NCBI RefSeq assembly: GCF_001949145.1
Contig: NW_019091377.1
Span: 2,070,411-2,091,773, forward strand
Reading direction: 5' to 3'
Source of the DNA: Acanthaster planci
Lineage: Eukaryota > Echinodermata > Asteroidea > Valvatida > Acanthasteridae
Length of the DNA: 21,363 nucleotides
Shown here: piece by piece, positions 18,541 through 21,363 of the stretch
Numbering within the stretch: the first letter of the stretch is position 1
Layout: the number at the start of each line of letters is the position of its first letter
Translations under genes and position numbers: made by a program
Notes under the pieces: model-generated
Told to the model about the DNA's origin: nothing
Databases searched by the model: none
Seen by the model: the letters and a program-made list of their open reading frames with translations, nothing else

Positions 18541-19470
18541 TGAACAAATAAGGCATCATCACATCAAGTCATTATTTGTTCATAACGCCTCTCTTTCAAG
18601 TTATCTGCAAAGATTCAACCTGAAAGAACATGTACTTTAGGAGATGTAGGGCTTTAAAGAGTGCACCTTTAATGTCATGCAACTTGTCTCCTGATGACGT
18701 CATCATCACATGATGTCAGTATTCCTCTACAGCAATCCCATTTCAACATATCGGCAAGATTTGAACCCAATCGGACATCTGCTTCAGGAGATACTGGGCC
18801 TTAAACAGTGCGCCTTTAATGCCAAGTGACTTGTCTCCTGATGAGATCATCATCAGATAAGGTCAACATTCCTTTAAACCACTCCTTTTTCACGATATCT
18901 GCAAGATTTGAACCCAATAGGATGTCTAATTCAGGATTGAGGGGCCTTAAAGGTTGCACCCTTAATGTCACGTGACTTGTCTCCGGATGATGTCATCATC
19001 ACATGAGGTCAATAGACCTCTAAAGCACTCCCTTTTCAAGATGTCTGGAAGATTTGAATCCGATCAGACATGTACTTAAAGAGATATAGGGCCTTAAAGA
19101 GTGCGGCCTTAATGTCACTTGACTTGTCTCTTGATATGTCATCATCTCATGAGTTCATTTTTCATATATCACACATCCCCTTCCAGGTATCTGCGCAGTT
19201 TCAACCCGCCAGTACATGTACTATAGAGATATAGAGATATAGGGCTGTAAATGATGCACTCATCATGAGGCTTGACTTGTCAACTGATGACGTCATCATC
19301 CAATGAGGTCAATTTGTTGTCTTTCATACATCCCCTTCCAGATATCCACTAAGTTTCAACCCACTGGGACATGAACGTTTGGAGATATAGGGCTTCAAAG
19401 AGTGCACCTTTAATGTCATATGACTTGTCATCTAATGACGTGATTATCACAGGTCAATTTTCGTCTATAA
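18540..19470 (+). repeat. Tandem array B: seven ~147-bp units
   Basis: Seven units can be aligned. The CATCATC anchor (or its variant) lies at 18554, 18701, 18848, 18994, 19140, 19294 and 19442, giving spacings of 147, 147, 146, 146, 154 and 148 bp. Each unit has TGACTTGTCTCCTGATGACG followed by TCATCATCACATGAGGTCA-like text, a CCCCTTCCAGATATCT-like stretch, GATTTGAACCCAATCGGACA, and GGAGATATAGGGCCTTAAAG with AGTGCACCTTTAATGTCA. The 154-bp unit contains an extra AGATATAG near 19220, which accounts for its 8-bp excess. The exact palindrome TGACGTCA remains in units at 18695 and 19288 and is mutated in others. No frame is conserved across units. Confidence 0.9.
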
Positions 19471-19474
19471 TGCT

Positions 19475-20780
19475 TCCATTACTAGCTGTCTTAATCACTG
19501 ACACAATTAATACACAATGATGACTTCCATCAAGGCCCACAACACTCTTCTTAATACACATATGAATTTATCTGACCACAGACTCCACAAACAATAGACT
19601 TTCATTTCACTTTAATTTGTATGCAAAACAACAAATCAGCATCTCTTCAATATCTATTTGGAATCAGATGACGAATACAGTATTCCTTTGTATACTTTTG
19701 AGAAAAATGGGCAACGAATGATTTCATGAATAGCTATTTCAAATGCAAATGCTTAATTTAAATCAGTCCGTCAGGTAATACAAACATGAAATTTCATCAC
19801 ATGTATAAAGGAAAAGAGAAAAACTGCATTTGTGCTTTAGTGCATTTCACTATTGTATGTTATATAAATACCGGTAACAATTTTTTTGCCCCAGATACTA
19901 AAGAAGACATGCGAATACACTCAAAATATCAGGATCTTGTAACCGCTGAACACTTTGCATAATGCATACGAAACCTGTGGTCACAATTTCTGCAGTAATC
20001 TTGAATAAAACATGCTGGGGACATGTACACATATATTTATATATCTTAGGTCCTATTGGTTGCAGTCTTTTTTTGAGATAATCATGGTATTTTGATTAAG
20101 GCCTTCTGTAGAATAGTCTCGGTATGAAATGCATTTCCATCGACCACACCAACGTGTCAAAAGACTTCCTTCGTATACTGTGCTGGTAAAAATTCTTCTG
20201 TCATCTGTTGATGAAGGAACCATTTATGATGGTGGTACATGGATGTATCCCTCCCCCACACCCATCCACACAAACCCATATCAGAACTTGAACATGTCCA
20301 AATACAGCGTACATGTGCACATGTATTCATTGGCACACCAACCTTGCATTCTCATTTACTGGGCAGTATGTGGGGGCCTGAATGTTAAAGGGGGAGCAGG
20401 TACTGCTTTCATTTATGCTGGTTGTACCGCAGATGGATGATGCACCCCCCCCACACACACGTACACATACATTGTACAGACAACATCATGACTGCATAAA
20501 TCAGAACTGGCAATTTGTATGCAACTGTAGGCCTTTTCATTATCACCTGTTAATTTCCTTGCTTTGTGGTACGTACAGCAGCTTCCTCTATCGTTGGTAC
20601 CTGTGGCTCGTGACGTTGAATTCCATTGCTTGGAGCTAACATGGAGAACAGATTTATCTCTAGCTTTCACTCCAGCAGTAGTATAAAGTACACCTATATG
20701 TACATGTAAGAAGTAAAATATGGAAGTTCAACTATTGCGTGTAATCAGCCTATGGTACATATCAACATGTATAAAAAACT
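19475..20780. other. Non-coding DNA
   Basis: AT-rich sequence with no recognised exon or element. Frames at 20129-20440, 20382-20639 and 20413-20670 overlap each other on both strands and show no family motif. A short C-run followed by CA repeats lies at 20443-20462. Confidence 0.5.
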
Positions 20781-20782
20781 AT

Positions 20783-21026
20783 AGGTCTACATTCTAATTT
20801 CATGAATGTTTGGATATTTACACATGTACTGTGAACCCCTTGTAACATGGTTTGTCCGGGGGGGGGAGTTACGAAATATGGTGTGTACCGTGAGGGACTT
20901 TATTCAGGTCTACATTCAGAGTTCATAAATTTTTGGATATTTACACATGTACCGTGAAGCCCTTATAACATGGTTTGTCCTTGGAGGCATAGTTATGAAA
21001 TACGGTGTGCACCATGAAGGACATTA
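20783..21026 (+). repeat. 123-bp tandem duplication
   Basis: Unit 1 starts AGGTCTACATTC at 20783 and unit 2 starts the same way at 20906. Both continue with TTTGGATATTTACACATGTAC or a close variant, ACCGTGAA/ACTGTGAA, TAACATGGTTTGTCC, and GGTGTGYACCRTGARGGAC. They differ by scattered substitutions and by a G-run (CCGGGGGGGGG in unit 1). Confidence 0.85.
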
Positions 21027-21045
21027 GTTAATTTGATGGCACCTA

Positions 21046-21186
21046 TGTTCAGCGCAATCGTAAAACTTGCTAATGTACAGGGTGTACATGTACATGTATT
21101 GTGCTCCATCCTGATTTGACATGCACTTGAATAAAATCCATCATTCTAAAACCATTGAGTAATTGATCATTCGATTGCGCTGAACA
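21046..21186. repeat. 15-bp perfect inverted repeat pair, 141 bp overall
   Basis: TGTTCAGCGCAATCG at 21046-21060 is the exact reverse complement of 21172-21186. The arms are 111 bp apart. This is the shape of a small terminal-inverted-repeat element (MITE), but I could not find a convincing target duplication outside the arms. The right arm lies just past the stop codon of the minus-strand coding frame. The ACATGTACATGTA word lies inside. Confidence 0.65.
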
Positions 21187-21197
21187 CGTATCACTAG

Positions 21198-21362
21198 TTA
21201 CATAATTACTGTTAATGCCTTTTCATCATTTGGACATAAGGTGACCAAATCTAAATCTGAAAAAGGCCATTTGCAGAGTTCAAGTTTCTCGGGATATTTC
21301 AGTGCAAATTCAGAGCTAATTTGAGTGAGTTCTGTTTCCTTGACATCACTGCTTGACTGAGC
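21198..21362 (-). CDS. C-terminal end of an unidentified protein, running off the window
   Basis: The minus strand is open from the window edge to a TAA at 21198-21200, 54 codons plus stop. It reads, in part, SSSDVKETELTQISSEFALK, YPEKLELCKWPFSDLDLV and TLCPNDEKALTVIM before the stop. Amino acid use is balanced and charged, unlike the low-complexity frames nearby, which makes real coding likely. An AATAAA signal on the minus strand (complement of 20899-20904) lies about 300 bp past the stop, a plausible polyadenylation site. I do not recognise the family. The gene would run leftward, opposite to ATG4. A chance open frame of this length cannot be ruled out, and the start lies outside the window. 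Confidence 0.5.
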   Translation of the reverse strand, partial: AQSSSDVKETELTQISSEFALKYPEKLELCKWPFSDLDLVTLCPNDEKALTVIM

Positions 21363-21363
21363 A

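Noticed and set aside
17173-18562. Minus-strand frames of 75 and 97 codons inside the arrays
   Set aside because: The frames are not kept from one repeat unit to the next, so they are not evidence of a coding repeat.
17104-19470. The repeat arrays considered as a CRISPR array
   Set aside because: Units are diverged along their full length with no constant short repeat and unique spacers, no cas genes are present, and the DNA is clearly animal.
1-21363. tRNA, rRNA and other structured RNA genes
   Set aside because: No tRNA A/B box pair with a cloverleaf, rRNA core or snRNA-like segment was recognised by eye. A scan with tRNAscan-SE or Infernal would be needed to exclude them fully.

Overview
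The window looks like a piece of an animal nuclear genome, most likely a marine invertebrate deuterostome such as an echinoderm or cephalochordate. There are no compact operons, ribosome-binding sites or long intact ORFs. Most of the sequence is AT-rich non-coding DNA with scattered decayed transposons, an intron-flanked conserved exon, and very frequent ACATGTA and GTAGGCCT words. The lineage guess rests on word usage and transposon types and is inference.

Host genes: one exon on the + strand (3975-4073) is recognisable as part of ATG4, the autophagy cysteine protease, with clean splice sites. At the right edge, an open frame on the - strand (21198-21362) looks like the C-terminal end of a second, unidentified gene. 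Everything between them reads as intronic or intergenic DNA, so the two genes appear to be convergent with a large transposon-rich stretch between them. I did not find the neighbouring ATG4 exons.

Layout: 1-900 plain AT-rich DNA. 905-1470 a degenerate ~20-bp minisatellite split by a 267-bp solo LTR with a 4-bp target duplication. 1600-3970 non-coding. 3975-4073 ATG4 exon. 4900-5338 a decayed Ty3/gypsy integrase C-terminal fragment (-). 5476-5748 a PIF/Harbinger transposase N-terminal exon (+, broken). 6508 to about 10640 a GC-richer DIRS-type tyrosine-recombinase retrotransposon (+) with recognisable RNase H, connection and recombinase regions, all broken. 10660-10940 a cluster of TTTTCGCA words. 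11118-11640 a gypsy reverse transcriptase/RNase H fragment (-). 12545-12679 a possible protein-kinase fragment (-). 13147-14530 a 5'-truncated LINE reverse transcriptase (-). 14928-15271 two simple repeats. 17104-18330 and 18540-19470 two diverged tandem arrays that carry repeated palindromic TGACGTCA sites. 20783-21026 a 123-bp tandem duplication. 21046-21186 a 15-bp inverted repeat pair.

The coding content is nearly all dead mobile elements of five kinds. No previously undescribed gene system is visible. The most unusual structures are the array with an almost exact 147-bp period, the repeated CRE-like palindromes, and the gypsy fragments lying in order on either side of the DIRS element.
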